This document shows, piece by piece, positions 17,572 through 26,487 of a stretch of 64,000 nucleotides of DNA. The DNA is from Microbulbifer rhizosphaerae. GTDB taxonomy: Bacteria; Pseudomonadota; Gammaproteobacteria; Pseudomonadales; Cellvibrionaceae. A model generated the notes under the pieces. The model ran no database searches. It saw only the letters and a program-made list of their open reading frames with translations, and had not been told where the DNA came from. Position 1 is the first letter of the stretch; each line of letters starts with the position of its first letter. A program made the translations under genes and the position numbers. The stretch covers positions 91,190-155,189 of the forward strand of contig NZ_JACHWZ010000004.1 of the NCBI RefSeq assembly GCF_014191725.1, in the 5' to 3' direction.

Positions 17572-18108
17572 ATGGCATTAAAAGCGACTATCTTCAAAGC
17601 CCGGCTGCAGGTTGCCGATATGGATCGGGACTACTACGGCGAACATCAGCTGACCCTGGCACGCCACCCCTCGGAGACCGACGAGCGGATGATGGTGCGC
17701 CTGCTGGCCTTCGCCCACAACGCCGCGGACGGCCTGGAATTCACCCGCGGCTTGTCCTCCGACGACGAGGCGGACCTGTGGCTGAAGAACCTCAGCGGTG
17801 AAATCGACCTGTGGATCGAGGTGGGTCTGCCGGCGGAAGAGCGCCTGCGCAAGGCCAGTGGCCGCGCCGCGGAGGTGTTGGTGTACAGTTACGGGCGACG
17901 CACCGCACCGATTTGGTGGCAAAAACAGCGGGATGCGCTGGCGCGTTTCGACAATTTGCGTGTCTACCACCTGCCTGCGGATGCCTGCGAGCAGATGGCG
18001 GCGATGGCGGCGCGCAATATGGAACTGAATGTGACTATCCAGGATGGCCAGCTCTGGCTCAGCTCTGATACACAGAGCGTGGAAGTTACCCCGGAAATTT
18101 GGAAATAG
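17572..18108 (+). CDS. yaeQ: YaeQ family protein
   Basis: A 178-residue member of the YaeQ family, which has a PD-(D/E)xK nuclease-like fold in known structures; its role is unclear (the E. coli gene was once linked to RfaH suppression). Typical parts are the opening MALKATIFKARLQVADMDR, HQLTLARHPSETDERMMVRL and the central WIEVGLPAEERLRKASGRA. It lies divergent from lemA and directly before yajQ (15-base gap), so the two are likely cotranscribed. Confidence 0.92.
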   Translation: MALKATIFKARLQVADMDRDYYGEHQLTLARHPSETDERMMVRLLAFAHNAADGLEFTRGLSSDDEADLWLKNLSGEIDLWIEVGLPAEERLRKASGRAAEVLVYSYGRRTAPIWWQKQRDALARFDNLRVYHLPADACEQMAAMAARNMELNVTIQDGQLWLSSDTQSVEVTPEIWK

Positions 18109-18123
18109 GAAACGGAGAAACAT

Positions 18124-18606
18124 ATGCCTTCCTTCGACATAGTGTCCGAAGTGGACAAGCACCAGCTCACCAACGCCGTGGATCAGGTGAACCGCACCGT
18201 GACCAACCGCTTCGACTTCAAGGGGGTGGACGCCGAGGTGGAGATGAACGATTTTTCCCTGGTGGTGCGCGCCGAGGCGGATATCCAGGTGGACCAGATG
18301 GTGGACATGCTGCGCGGAGCACTGATCAAGTGTGATATCGATCCACTGGCCATGGAGGTGGGCGAGAAGGAGCAATCCGGCAAACAGGTGAAGGTGCCGG
18401 TCACCTTGAAAAACGGTCTGGACAAGGAACTGTCAAAAAAGATCATTAAAATGATTAAGGACGAAAAACTCAAGGTGCAGGCGGCGATCCAGGGCGACCA
18501 GGTGCGTGTCACCGGCAAGAAGCGCGACGATCTGCAGCAGGTGATCGCCATGCTGCGGGGCAAGGAACTGGATCAGCCCCTGCAATTCGATAACTTCCGC
18601 GACTGA
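18124..18606 (+). CDS. yajQ: YajQ family nucleotide-binding protein
   Basis: A 160-residue YajQ-family protein, starting MPSFDIVSEVDKHQL and containing NRFDFKGVDAEVE and the C-terminal RVTGKKRDDLQQVIAMLR. Members bind cyclic di-GMP (shown in Xanthomonas and Pseudomonas) or nucleotides/RNA and are cytosolic. The gene has a good GGAGAAA ribosome-binding site and follows yaeQ closely. Length matches the family. Confidence 0.94.
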   Translation: MPSFDIVSEVDKHQLTNAVDQVNRTVTNRFDFKGVDAEVEMNDFSLVVRAEADIQVDQMVDMLRGALIKCDIDPLAMEVGEKEQSGKQVKVPVTLKNGLDKELSKKIIKMIKDEKLKVQAAIQGDQVRVTGKKRDDLQQVIAMLRGKELDQPLQFDNFRD

Positions 18607-18620
18607 TCACTGGAATCCTT

Positions 18621-19571
18621 TTGCTTAGAAATCTTCTGCTGGGCGGCCTGCTGACATTGCTGCCGCCCTTCGTATCGGCGACCCCCGTACACCCTGCGCA
18701 ATTACTGGCAAGCTATTGGCTGAATGACAGCGCCGGCCTGGATATTTCCGGGCTGAGCTTCTGCAGCGGCGAACTGCTGGCGGTATCCGACAAGAACTCC
18801 GCGGAAATCTATGCCCTGGACCTGGCAGGGCAGGGCGCTGTGCTGGCTTCCCGCATCGGCCTGCAAGGCCTGAATGTGCCGGACGGAGAATCGGCAGGCC
18901 CGATGGCGGCGCTACTGGATCTGGTCCGCGACGGCCAGGCGATGGATTTCGAGGGTATCAGCTGCGACGGCGATACCGCCTACCTGCTGAGCGAGCGTTA
19001 CAACCGCCTGGCCAGGCTGGAGGCTAATGGGTCGGTTGCCTGGCTGCCGTACCGCTGGGCCGCGGATGCGCGCGAGCGCGGTTACCTGCGGAAGGTCAAC
19101 GCCGCCAGCGAGGGAGTGGTAAAGGCTGGCGATGATTTCTGGATCGCCATGGAGCGGGAACCCCGGGGCTTGTTGCGGCTGCGCGCCGACACCGAGCCGG
19201 AAATATTTTCCATTCCCCCGGTGGCCGGCCTGGATTTCCGGAGTCGCTCTGAAGACGTCACCGGCCTCGCCTACCACGACGGTGCGCTCTTCACCCTGGA
19301 GCGTAACGCCTTCGCCGTATGCCGGCGCTCCCCGGAAACCCTGCGCGCGCAGTGGTGCATCGACTACCGGGCGATCGAAGAGGCCCCGCAATTCGTCTAC
19401 CGGGAAACCCGCTATGGCAAGGGCGAGGGACTGGCGGTGGACGCCAGCGGCATCCACGTGGTATTGGATAACAACAACGTTGCCCGCGCCGCCGATCCGG
19501 ACGACCGCCGCGCGCTCCTGCTGCACTTGGCATTCCCTCCCGGGACCGCGGAGCTGTTTTGGGTGCGCTGA
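18621..19571 (+). CDS. Secreted beta-propeller-like protein (esterase/phytase-like fold)
   Basis: A 316-residue protein with a signal peptide (MLRNLLLGGLLTLLPPFVSA) and a TTG start 15 bases after yajQ. The body has repeated strand-turn units such as ISGLSFCSGELLAVSDKNS, DFEGISCDGDTAYLLSERYN and LRLRADTEPEIF, and a late GEGLAVDASGIHVVLDNN. The D(F)EGIS and GEGLA pattern is like that of the esterase-like/phytase-like and SdiA-regulated beta-propeller families. The enzymatic activity and substrate are unknown. It is probably periplasmic. Confidence 0.65.
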   Translation: MLRNLLLGGLLTLLPPFVSATPVHPAQLLASYWLNDSAGLDISGLSFCSGELLAVSDKNSAEIYALDLAGQGAVLASRIGLQGLNVPDGESAGPMAALLDLVRDGQAMDFEGISCDGDTAYLLSERYNRLARLEANGSVAWLPYRWAADARERGYLRKVNAASEGVVKAGDDFWIAMEREPRGLLRLRADTEPEIFSIPPVAGLDFRSRSEDVTGLAYHDGALFTLERNAFAVCRRSPETLRAQWCIDYRAIEEAPQFVYRETRYGKGEGLAVDASGIHVVLDNNNVARAADPDDRRALLLHLAFPPGTAELFWVR

Positions 19572-19610
19572 AGGCTCCAGCTCCGCAAGCGGGCCGAAGG
19601 CCCGCCTTTA
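19570..19610. repeat. Family C repeat
   Basis: GGCTCCAGCTCCGCAAGCGG followed by GGGCC-GAA-GGCCCGCC, a copy of the element found after hom and after acpS, lying in the 51-base gap before the next gene. Confidence 0.65.
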
Positions 19611-19622
19611 TGAGGTAAAACT

Positions 19623-20210
19623 TTGGCTAGCCGACGACTGATCACCCTCCTCGAAGAAGTCCGCAACTGCCGCCTCTGCGAAGACCAGCTCCCCCTCGGC
19701 CCAAACCCGGTAGTGCGCGCCGCAAAATCCGCGCGCCTGCTGATCATCGGCCAGGCCCCGGGCACCCGCGTGCACGCCACCGGCACCCCCTGGAACGACC
19801 CCTCCGGCGATCGCCTGCGGAAATGGCTGGCGATGGACCGGGACACCTTCTACGACGAATCCCACATAGCCATTATTCCCATGGGCTTCTGCTACCCCGG
19901 CCGCGGCAAGGGCGGCGACCTGCCGCCGCGCCCGGAATGCGCGCCCGCCTGGCACCGGAAACTGCTGGAACAGCTGCCGAATTTGCAACTCACTTTGCTG
20001 ATAGGGCAGTATGCACAGCGTTACTATCTGCCCCACTGGTATGGGAGCATTACGGAAAACGTGCGCCACTTCCGCGACGCCCTGCCCGAGAGTTATTTTC
20101 CGCTGCCGCACCCCAGCCCCAGAAATACCCTATGGCTGCGCCAGCGCCCCTGGTTCGAGGAGGAAGTGGTGCCCGAATTGCGCAGGAAGGTAAAAAAGGT
20201 ACTGGGTTAA
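19623..20210 (+). CDS. Uracil-DNA glycosylase superfamily protein
   Basis: A 195-residue protein of the uracil-DNA glycosylase superfamily, distinct from Ung. It has CRLC near the N-terminus, the glycosylase motif GQAPGTRVHATGTPW (water-activating region), and HPSPRNTLW, the DNA-intercalation loop. Only two of the four cysteines that bind the iron-sulfur cluster of family 4/5 enzymes are seen, so a cluster is unlikely. The TTG start follows ATGAGG. Its exact substrate (uracil, hypoxanthine or other damage) is unknown. It is followed by a repeat and then the true ung gene. Confidence 0.8.
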   Translation: MASRRLITLLEEVRNCRLCEDQLPLGPNPVVRAAKSARLLIIGQAPGTRVHATGTPWNDPSGDRLRKWLAMDRDTFYDESHIAIIPMGFCYPGRGKGGDLPPRPECAPAWHRKLLEQLPNLQLTLLIGQYAQRYYLPHWYGSITENVRHFRDALPESYFPLPHPSPRNTLWLRQRPWFEEEVVPELRRKVKKVLG

Positions 20211-20301
20211 CTCCCCTCTCCCGCTTGCGGGAGAGGGGTTGGGGGAGAGGGCCCTGCGAGCTCCCCCTCTCCCTAACCCTCTCCCCAAAGGGGAGAGGGG
20301 A
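20211..20301. repeat. Double family B repeat
   Basis: Two CCCTCTCCC/GGGAGAGGG palindromes placed back to back: CTCCCCTCTCCCGC-TTGC-GGGAGAGGGG with a GGGGGAGAGGG extension, then CTCCCCCTCTCCC...CCAAAGGGGAGAGGGG. The two units face each other, like paired REP elements. It fills the gap between the two glycosylase genes. Confidence 0.85.
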
Positions 20302-20325
20302 CAGATCGAGCATTAAGGAATCCCC

Positions 20326-21048
20326 ATGCAAGTCCCCAACAATATAAAAATCCATCCCTCCTGGTACGCCGTCCTGCAAGACGAATTCGAAAAGCCCTAT
20401 ATGGAGCAGCTGCGCCAGTTCCTGCGAAAGGAAAAGGCCGCGGGCAAGGTCATCTATCCGCCGGGCCCACAGGTTTTCAACGCCTTCAACTCCACCCCAT
20501 TCGAAGAGGTCAAAGTGGTGATACTGGGCCAGGACCCCTACCACGGCCCAGGCCAGGCCCACGGCCTCTGTTTCTCGGTAAAACCCGGCGTACCCGTACC
20601 GCCCTCGCTGCAAAATATCTTCAAGGAATTGCAATCCGACCTGGGGATTGATCCCCCAAACCACGGCTGCCTGCAACCCTGGGCGGAGCAGGGCGTGCTG
20701 CTGCTGAACGCAACACTCACGGTGGAGCGGGGCAGGGCGGGTTCACACCAGGGGCGCGGCTGGGAGCAATTCACCGATGCAGCCATTCACAAACTGGCTG
20801 AGAAACGAGAGGACCTGGTGTTTATCCTCTGGGGCAGTTACGCGCAGAAGAAGGGCGCTTTTATCGATAGCAACAAACACCGGGTGATGCGCGCTCCTCA
20901 CCCGTCGCCGCTGTCCGCCCACCGCGGTTTCTTCGGCACCCGACCTTTCTCTCAGGCCAATGACTATCTGCTGAGCAATAGCAGGGAGCCCATCGACTGG
21001 GCGCTGCCGGTGGCGGCGGAGTTGGATCATGTGGCGGTGGAGGTATAG
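20326..21048 (+). CDS. ung: Uracil-DNA glycosylase, family 1
   Basis: Ung removes uracil from DNA in base-excision repair. The 240-residue product has the family 1 motifs: [18 protein letters not shown] with the catalytic Asp, the [10 protein letters not shown] stretch, and [13 protein letters not shown] with the catalytic His and the intercalating Leu. Length is normal. It lies downstream of another glycosylase-superfamily gene, separated only by repeats. Confidence 0.96.
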   Translation: MQVPNNIKIHPSWYAVLQDEFEKPYMEQLRQFLRKEKAAGKVIYPPGPQVFNAFNSTPFEEVKVVILGQDPYHGPGQAHGLCFSVKPGVPVPPSLQNIFKELQSDLGIDPPNHGCLQPWAEQGVLLLNATLTVERGRAGSHQGRGWEQFTDAAIHKLAEKREDLVFILWGSYAQKKGAFIDSNKHRVMRAPHPSPLSAHRGFFGTRPFSQANDYLLSNSREPIDWALPVAAELDHVAVEV

Positions 21049-21086
21049 GGGAAGGGGGAAAAGGCCGTCCGAAGACACTGTGCCAT

Positions 21087-21243
21087 TGTAGGAGCCGTCC
21101 GGCCGGGAGCGGCCCATGGCAATGGCCGCGATTGAAAGTTGGAGGCGGCTGGTGGTTTGATCGCGGCCAACGGCCGCTCCCGGCCGGACCGCTCCTACAA
21201 GGTTTTGATCGAATCAGGTAGGAGCGGCCGTTGGCCGCGATCA
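21087..21243. repeat. Compound family A repeat
   Basis: One inverted pair (arms starting TGTAGGAGC at 21087 and ending GCTCCTACA at 21199) has extra CGGCCGGGAGCGGCC inserts in both arms, which are themselves complementary. A further single arm GTAGGAGCGGCCGTTGGCCG (from 21218) follows. It lies between the convergent ung and the RpiB-like gene. Confidence 0.82.
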
Positions 21244-21258
21244 GACTACCGATAACCT

Positions 21259-21897
21259 TCAGCCGTCCAGCAAGCTGCGCACGTAGTCTTGCAACGCCTG
21301 ATCCTGCGCGTACTCAAAAAAACAGGCCTGGAAGCGCTCGCCGGTAACGGCGGTTTTGACCAGCTCCTGATCCAGCGCCTTGAGGCCTTCCATGTAGTCC
21401 TTGCACATGGCGGCCTTGACGCCGTTCAGGATGCCGGCGTTCTGCACCTGGCTCTCTTTGCGCTCCGGCGGGTAGCCCTGGCCCTTCTCGCCGGTGAAGG
21501 CTTTTTCGAAGATGTAGCGGCAGTTCAGTTCAGCGCCCCAGCCGAAACCCTTGGCGAAGGCCAGTGACAGGGCATTGCCGTTGTTGATCTGGGCGAACAG
21601 GTAGGCGTCGGAGGGGTCGATGCAGTAGCCGCAGACGACTCCCGGGTGGGCGTTCAGGGACATGAGCGCGCCCTGGCCGGTGCCGCAGCCGCTGATGACA
21701 AAATCCACGGCCTTGGAGTTGAGTAGCAGGCCCGCCATGATGCCCAGGTGGATGTAAGTGAGGCGGTGGTCGTTGTCGCCGTCCATACCCACATTGAAAA
21801 CCTGGTGGCCCTGTTCCGCGGCCACATCGTTCAGTTGTTCCAGCACAATCGGGTTCTTCGCCGCCTGGCTGAACTCGTTCATCAGTGCGATTTTCAT
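21259..21897 (-). CDS. RpiB/LacA/LacB-family sugar-phosphate isomerase
   Basis: A 212-residue protein. The ATG at 21897 is preferred because GAGGAG lies just upstream and the family core starts there (MKIALMNEFSQAAKNPIVLEQL). The RpiB-like domain includes GMDGDNDHRLTYIHLGIMAG and the catalytic FVISGCGTGQGALMSLN. The C-terminal extension of about 60 residues is typical of a subfamily found near sugar-acid and polysaccharide degradation genes, not of the classical ribose-phosphate isomerase B. The actual sugar is not known. It is a single gene between repeats and ygfZ. Confidence 0.82.
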   Translation of the reverse strand: MKIALMNEFSQAAKNPIVLEQLNDVAAEQGHQVFNVGMDGDNDHRLTYIHLGIMAGLLLNSKAVDFVISGCGTGQGALMSLNAHPGVVCGYCIDPSDAYLFAQINNGNALSLAFAKGFGWGAELNCRYIFEKAFTGEKGQGYPPERKESQVQNAGILNGVKAAMCKDYMEGLKALDQELVKTAVTGERFQACFFEYAQDQALQDYVRSLLDG

Positions 21898-22011
21898 AAT
21901 TCTCCTCATTCCCCAAAAAAAGAAATTGGCTTGGCTCAAGTGTGAGGACGAGAAGGTATCAGGAGTGAGGTGGTCAGTCCAATAGTGATGGCATAGGAGT
22001 CAGCCGTCGTT

Positions 22012-23055
22012 CTACGCCAACGGGTCTGCCTCGGCATCATAAGGCAATTCCAGGATCTCCAGCGCGCGCCCATCCGCGAGTCGCAATTTCTCGCCGGTGG
22101 CGACCTTGCCGATGGTGAGTACCGCCAGCAGCTCGGTGCCGTGTTCGCCGCGGCAGGCCACTACCAGGTTGCCGATGCTCTGTTCGCCTTCGCCGTAGAT
22201 TTCCAGTCCCGGGGCGGGGATTTCCCCGGAGGTGCAGCGGGCGCGATAGAGGCGTCGCTTGGCGGCGCCGCGGTATTGCATTCGCGCTACCACTTCCTGG
22301 CCGGTGTAGCAGCCCTTCTTGAAGCTTACGCCGCCGAGCAGGTGCAGGTTGGTCATCTGCGGGATAAACATTTCGCTGGTTTCGGCGTGCAGTTGGGGAA
22401 TACCCGTGGCTATCTGCTGTTGCAGCCAGTGGCAGTAGCCCGCCGGATCGGCCGACGCCGTCAGGCGTTGCCAGAGATTTTTGGATTCCTGTGCCGGTAC
22501 CAGCAGGGCGACCTGTTGATCGCTTACCACCTGGGCGACGGCGCGCTCACCGCCGCAGTCGAATACCCGCAGTTCGCCCTCCGCCAGGTCGTCCAGGCCC
22601 AGCAGCTCCGACGCGCGGGCGGGCGCATTCCGCCCCTGCAGTCCCAGCCAGCGGACCCGGTCGCCGATATCCTGCAGTTCGGTTTTGAAGAAGACGGCGT
22701 ATTTGCCCAGGGTGTCGCGGGCGATAGGCGCCAGATCCCGGGGCAGGCGGAGGAAAAATTCGCTGTGGGACAGTTTCAGTGCGCTGAAGGCGCTGATCAT
22801 GCGGCCCTTGGGGTTGCAGTGGGCGCCGAGAGTGCTGTGGTTGTCCGGCAGGGTGACCAGATCGCAGGTGAGCTGGCCCTGGAGAAATTTCTGGCTGTCC
22901 GGGCCTTCGACGGAGACGGTGCCGAGGGGGCTCAGATCCACCAGGTGGAGGTCGGCCTCGGTGGCCGGGAAGTGGGCAGCGGGGCTGGGGGTATCTACGT
23001 CCTCCCAGATGGCGCCTTCCGAGCTGAGAAAATCCTGCCACTGACGTTGATCCAT
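22012..23055 (-). CDS. ygfZ: Folate-binding protein YgfZ
   Basis: YgfZ is a folate-binding protein that helps repair or build certain iron-sulfur enzymes such as MiaB. The 347-residue product is related to GcvT and has the family signature KGCYTGQEVVARMQYRG with its essential cysteine. Other conserved parts are LVDLSPLGTVSVEGPDSQKF and GAHCNPKGRMISAF. The ATG at 23055 is taken as the start (AGGTGG upstream); an in-frame GTG at 23064 is possible. sdhE-ygfX are divergent, the usual ygfZ/ygfY/ygfX neighbourhood. Confidence 0.93.
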   Translation of the reverse strand: MDQRQWQDFLSSEGAIWEDVDTPSPAAHFPATEADLHLVDLSPLGTVSVEGPDSQKFLQGQLTCDLVTLPDNHSTLGAHCNPKGRMISAFSALKLSHSEFFLRLPRDLAPIARDTLGKYAVFFKTELQDIGDRVRWLGLQGRNAPARASELLGLDDLAEGELRVFDCGGERAVAQVVSDQQVALLVPAQESKNLWQRLTASADPAGYCHWLQQQIATGIPQLHAETSEMFIPQMTNLHLLGGVSFKKGCYTGQEVVARMQYRGAAKRRLYRARCTSGEIPAPGLEIYGEGEQSIGNLVVACRGEHGTELLAVLTIGKVATGEKLRLADGRALEILELPYDAEADPLA

Positions 23056-23191
23056 AGTTGCCACCTGCCATCGGGGGTTGTCTGAGGGTGGATTAATTTT
23101 GGGGTGGTGGGCGCTTTTTCAAGCCGCTTTTTCAGGTTCTTGGGGCCAGCAGGTATACTGCGCGGCATTCACTGTTGGTTGGAAGAGAAGT

Positions 23192-23437
23192 ATGGATCGC
23201 AACCGCCTGTTTTGGGCTAGCCGTCGCGGTATGCTGGAGTTGGATCTGGTGCTGCTGCCGTTTCTGGAAAATGTCTACGATACCCTGGACGAGACCGACC
23301 AGCGGCGCTATCAGCAGTTGCTGGAGTGCGAGGACCAGGACCTGTTCTCCTGGTTCCTGCGCCGCGAGGACCCGGATGATCCGGAGCTGCAGCGCATCGT
23401 ACAGGTGATCCGTGACAACACCGGATTACAGCAGTAG
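23192..23437 (+). CDS. sdhE: FAD assembly factor SdhE
   Basis: SdhE helps attach FAD covalently to succinate dehydrogenase. The 81-residue product matches the family: RLFWASRRGMLELDLVLLPF, including the conserved RGMLELD, and DLFSWFLRREDPDDPEL. The start ATG follows GGAAGAGAAG. It overlaps the start of ygfX by 26 bases and is divergent from ygfZ. Confidence 0.95.
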   Translation: MDRNRLFWASRRGMLELDLVLLPFLENVYDTLDETDQRRYQQLLECEDQDLFSWFLRREDPDDPELQRIVQVIRDNTGLQQ

Positions 23438-23861
23438 TTATCCCGCTTATTTCGAAAGAAGCGCCCGGCTCACCTGCGCCGTGGCGCCCTCCCGCTTCCT
23501 TTTTGCCCTCCTGCTGCTGATTGCCGCACAGGCGTTGCTGCTGTTGTGGTGGTGTCGCTTGCCCTGGTTTCTGCTGCTGCCGGCGACTCTGCTGGTGCTG
23601 GTCTATTCCGCGTATGAGTGGCGGCGACTGCGGCGTGTGCGAGGGCTGCTGAGCACACGCGAGCGGCGCTGGTTCTGGCGGCAGGAAGACGATGTCGAGC
23701 GGGAATTCGAATTTTCCGGCGAGCTGGTGCTCTGGTCCTGGCTGATCGTGATCAACGGATGCGACCCGCGCGGGCGGCGGCTGCGGCTGGTGCTGGCGTG
23801 GGACTCTCTGGATACCGACGACTGGAGGCGGTTGCTGGTGGCGCTGCGCTATTCGCGGTGA
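23412..23861 (+). CDS. YgfX/CptA-like inner-membrane protein
   Basis: A 149-residue protein with two adjacent transmembrane helices (about residues 27-65, rich in Leu and Trp) and a cytosolic C-terminal part ending DTDDWRRLLVALRYSR. The size, topology and overlap with sdhE match YgfX, a partner of SdhE that in E. coli was described as a toxin-like inhibitor of cytoskeletal proteins and in other work as a membrane helper. The sequence is weakly conserved, so the assignment rests mostly on context. The start is a GTG. Confidence 0.8.
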   Translation: MTTPDYSSSYPAYFERSARLTCAVAPSRFLFALLLLIAAQALLLLWWCRLPWFLLLPATLLVLVYSAYEWRRLRRVRGLLSTRERRWFWRQEDDVEREFEFSGELVLWSWLIVINGCDPRGRRLRLVLAWDSLDTDDWRRLLVALRYSR

Positions 23862-23883
23862 GAGGAGACTAACTATATGGGAT

Positions 23884-23915
23884 ATGGGCAAAGCCCGTGC
23901 AGCGGGCGTGCCCAT
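23884..23915. other. Hairpin between convergent ygfX and nadB
   Basis: ATGGGCA (23884-23890) pairs with TGCCCAT (23909-23915), and inside it GCCCG pairs with CGGGC. No T tract is present on either strand, so it is only a possible weak bidirectional terminator. Confidence 0.45.
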
Positions 23916-23931
23916 CAATCTCAGCCCCCGG

Positions 23932-25539
23932 TCAGACAAACTGCCGCTGGTCGGCAAAATTCTCCGGCACAAGGATGGTGTCCATCGCCAGCTCGCGCAG
24001 CTGCGGGTAGTCGAGGGAGTAGTGCAGTCCGCGGCTTTCGCGGCGCTCCAGCGCCGAGCGGATGATCAGCTCGGAGACCAGGGCCAGGTTGCGCAGTTCG
24101 ATCAGGTCGCTGGTGATCCGGTAGTTGGCATAGAACTCGCGGATCTCCTGCTGCAGCAGCCTCACCCGGTGCTCGGCGCGCAGCAGGCGCTTGCGGGTGC
24201 GCACAATACCCACGTAGTCCCACATAAAGCGGCGCAGTTCGTCCCAGTTGTGGGAGATCACCACATCCTCATCCGAGTCGGTGACCCGCGAGGCGTCCCA
24301 GGCCGGCGCCGAGCGGGGCGGCTGTACAGAGTCGAGTACGCCGTCGATATGCAGCGCCGCGGAGCGGGCGTACACCAGGCATTCCAGCAGTGAGTTGCTG
24401 GCCAGGCGGTTGGCGCCGTGCAGGCCGGTGAATGTGGTCTCGCCGATGGCGTAGAGCTGGTCCAGGTCGGTGCGCCCGAACTGGTCGACCATCACCCCGC
24501 CGCAGGTGTAGTGGGCGGCGGGTACCACCGGAATCGGCTCCCGGGTGATGTCGATGCCATACTGCAGACAGTTGTTGTACACCGTGGGGAAGTGTTCGCG
24601 CACGAAGCTCCCGTCCTTGTGCGAGATATCCAGGTAGAGGCAGTCGGCCCCCAGGCGCTTCATCTCATGGTCGATGGCGCGCGCGACGATATCCCGCGGC
24701 GCCAGCTCGCCGCGGGGATCGAAGTGGTGCATAAAGCGGTTGCCATCGGGCAGCTTGAGCTGTGCACCCTCGCCGCGGAGGGCTTCGGTCACCAGCATCG
24801 CCTTGGCTTTGGGGTGGTAGAGGCAGGTGGGGTGGAACTGGTTGAACTCCATGTTCGACACCCGGCAGCCGGCGCGCCAGGCCATGGCGATGCCGTCGCC
24901 GCTGGCGCCGTCCGGATTGCTGGTATAGAGGTAGGCCTTGCTGGCACCGCCGGTGGCCAGCACCACGGCTCGGCCCTGTAACAGTTCCACCTCTTCGCTC
25001 TGCTTGTTGTACACGTAGCAACCGGCGCAGCGGAAGCGGCCCTTCTGCGGGTCCGGCTGGCGGATCAGGTCGAGGGCGATATGGTGTTCGAAGCAGTCGA
25101 TATTCTCCGCTGCGCGCACTCTTTCGATCAGGGTGCTGTGTACCGCGCGGCCGGTGGCGTCGGCGCTGTGGATGATGCGCCGGTGGCTGTGCCCGCCCTC
25201 CTTGGTGAGGTGGTAGTCGCCGCGCTCGCGGGTGAAGTCGACTCCCTGGTCGATCAGCCACTGGATCGCCGCCGCGCTGTTTTCCACCGTGAGACGCACT
25301 GCGTCCGGGTGGCAGAGTCCGGCGCCTGCGTCTAAGGTGTCAGCGATATGTGATTCCACCGAGTCCATCTCGTCCAGTACTGCGGCGATGCCACCCTGGG
25401 CGAACCAGGTGGAGCCGTCCCGCAGACGCTGTTTGGACAGCAGGGCCACGCGGTGGCGCGCCGCCAGGTGCAGAGCCAGGGTGAGACCCGCGGCGCCGCT
25501 GCCAATCACCAGTACGTCGTAGTTTGCTTGTGCGCTCAT
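23932..25539 (-). CDS. nadB: L-aspartate oxidase
   Basis: NadB oxidises L-aspartate to iminoaspartate, the first step of NAD synthesis, using FAD. The 535-residue product has an N-terminal dinucleotide-binding motif ([18 protein letters not shown]), the flavoprotein segments [13 protein letters not shown] and [19 protein letters not shown], and the late [12 protein letters not shown] and [16 protein letters not shown], followed by the C-terminal helical domain. The order nadB divergent from rpoE is conserved in many gammaproteobacteria. Confidence 0.96.
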   Translation of the reverse strand: MSAQANYDVLVIGSGAAGLTLALHLAARHRVALLSKQRLRDGSTWFAQGGIAAVLDEMDSVESHIADTLDAGAGLCHPDAVRLTVENSAAAIQWLIDQGVDFTRERGDYHLTKEGGHSHRRIIHSADATGRAVHSTLIERVRAAENIDCFEHHIALDLIRQPDPQKGRFRCAGCYVYNKQSEEVELLQGRAVVLATGGASKAYLYTSNPDGASGDGIAMAWRAGCRVSNMEFNQFHPTCLYHPKAKAMLVTEALRGEGAQLKLPDGNRFMHHFDPRGELAPRDIVARAIDHEMKRLGADCLYLDISHKDGSFVREHFPTVYNNCLQYGIDITREPIPVVPAAHYTCGGVMVDQFGRTDLDQLYAIGETTFTGLHGANRLASNSLLECLVYARSAALHIDGVLDSVQPPRSAPAWDASRVTDSDEDVVISHNWDELRRFMWDYVGIVRTRKRLLRAEHRVRLLQQEIREFYANYRITSDLIELRNLALVSELIIRSALERRESRGLHYSLDYPQLRELAMDTILVPENFADQRQFV

Positions 25540-25604
25540 AGAGTTTTATTAGTACTTGAGGGTCGCGTAGTATAGCGCCAATGTTACATTCGTCGATTTG
25601 GCCC

Positions 25605-25634
25605 GGAACTTATGCCCTATCACCAGTGTCTTGA
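25605..25634 (+). promoter_or_regulatory. Sigma-E/AlgU-type promoter before rpoE
   Basis: GGAACTT (25605-25611), 17 bases, then TCTTGA (25629-25634) is close to the extracytoplasmic sigma factor consensus GAACTT-N16/17-TCTGA. It lies 70 bases before rpoE, which fits autoregulation of the operon. Confidence 0.72.
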
Positions 25635-25703
25635 ACTGCACAGAATAAATGCTTGCGCCGTGGCGGCCGGTGGGTGCCGCAGCGTTTTGGCCGGGAGTAG
25701 GGG

Positions 25704-26318
25704 ATGACAGCGCAACAGGCGTCGCCGAGTGACCGCCAGTTGGTGGAGCGGGTACAGAAAGGGGATAAGCGCGCCTTCGACCTGCTGGTGCTGAAATATC
25801 AGCACAAGATACTCGCGGTAGTGAGCCGCTTTATCAAGGATCACAGCGAAGTGCAGGACGTAACCCAGGAGGCCTTTATCAAGGCCTACCGCGCCCTGGC
25901 CAATTTCCGTGGCGAGAGTGCCTTCTACACCTGGATGTACCGCATCGCCATCAATACCGCGAAGAACCACCTGGTGTCCCGCAGCCGCCGTCCCCCGTCC
26001 TCCGATGTGGACCTGGAAGACGCCGAATACTACTCCGGCGCCGACCTGCTGCGGGACAACGACACCCCGGAGAGCCAGCTGTTTCGCGACGAGCTGGAAG
26101 CCGCGGTGCACGGGGCCATCCGCGCGCTGCCGGAGGACCTGCGCTCGGCGGTGACCCTGCGCGAGATGGAGGGGCTCAGTTACGAGGAGATCGCGGAGGT
26201 GATGAACTGCCCGGTGGGCACCGTGCGCTCGCGTATTTTCCGCGCCCGGGAGGCCATAGACCGCACGGTACAGGCGGTGCTGGCGGGGGAGCCGGAGACC
26301 CTGGGCGACCGCGGATGA
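25704..26318 (+). CDS. rpoE: RNA polymerase sigma factor RpoE/AlgU
   Basis: An extracytoplasmic-function sigma factor for envelope stress. The 204-residue product has region 2 (LVLKYQHKILAVVSRFI, DVTQEAFIKAYRALANFRG, FYTWMYRIAINTAKN) and region 4 (ALPEDLRSAVTLREMEGLS YEEIAEVMNCPVGTVRSRIF). It heads rpoE-rseA-rseB-rseC. The anti-sigma pair RseA/RseB is present, but the protease gene mucD is 19 kb away instead of next to rseC. A sigma-E-like promoter precedes the gene. Confidence 0.97.
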   Translation: MTAQQASPSDRQLVERVQKGDKRAFDLLVLKYQHKILAVVSRFIKDHSEVQDVTQEAFIKAYRALANFRGESAFYTWMYRIAINTAKNHLVSRSRRPPSSDVDLEDAEYYSGADLLRDNDTPESQLFRDELEAAVHGAIRALPEDLRSAVTLREMEGLSYEEIAEVMNCPVGTVRSRIFRAREAIDRTVQAVLAGEPETLGDRG

Positions 26319-26487
26319 ACACCTTGTTGGGGGTTTGTAAGAGGGTGGGATCTGTCGGCGGATTTTCCAGCCTCACGGAACGAAATATTTTCCGGATATA
26401 GAGAAACAATCGGCCGGGTATCCGGTCATAACTAACAACGGGTCCCGGCGCTCCCTGCACCGGATTGTAAAAAGAGGCTCAACCCCT

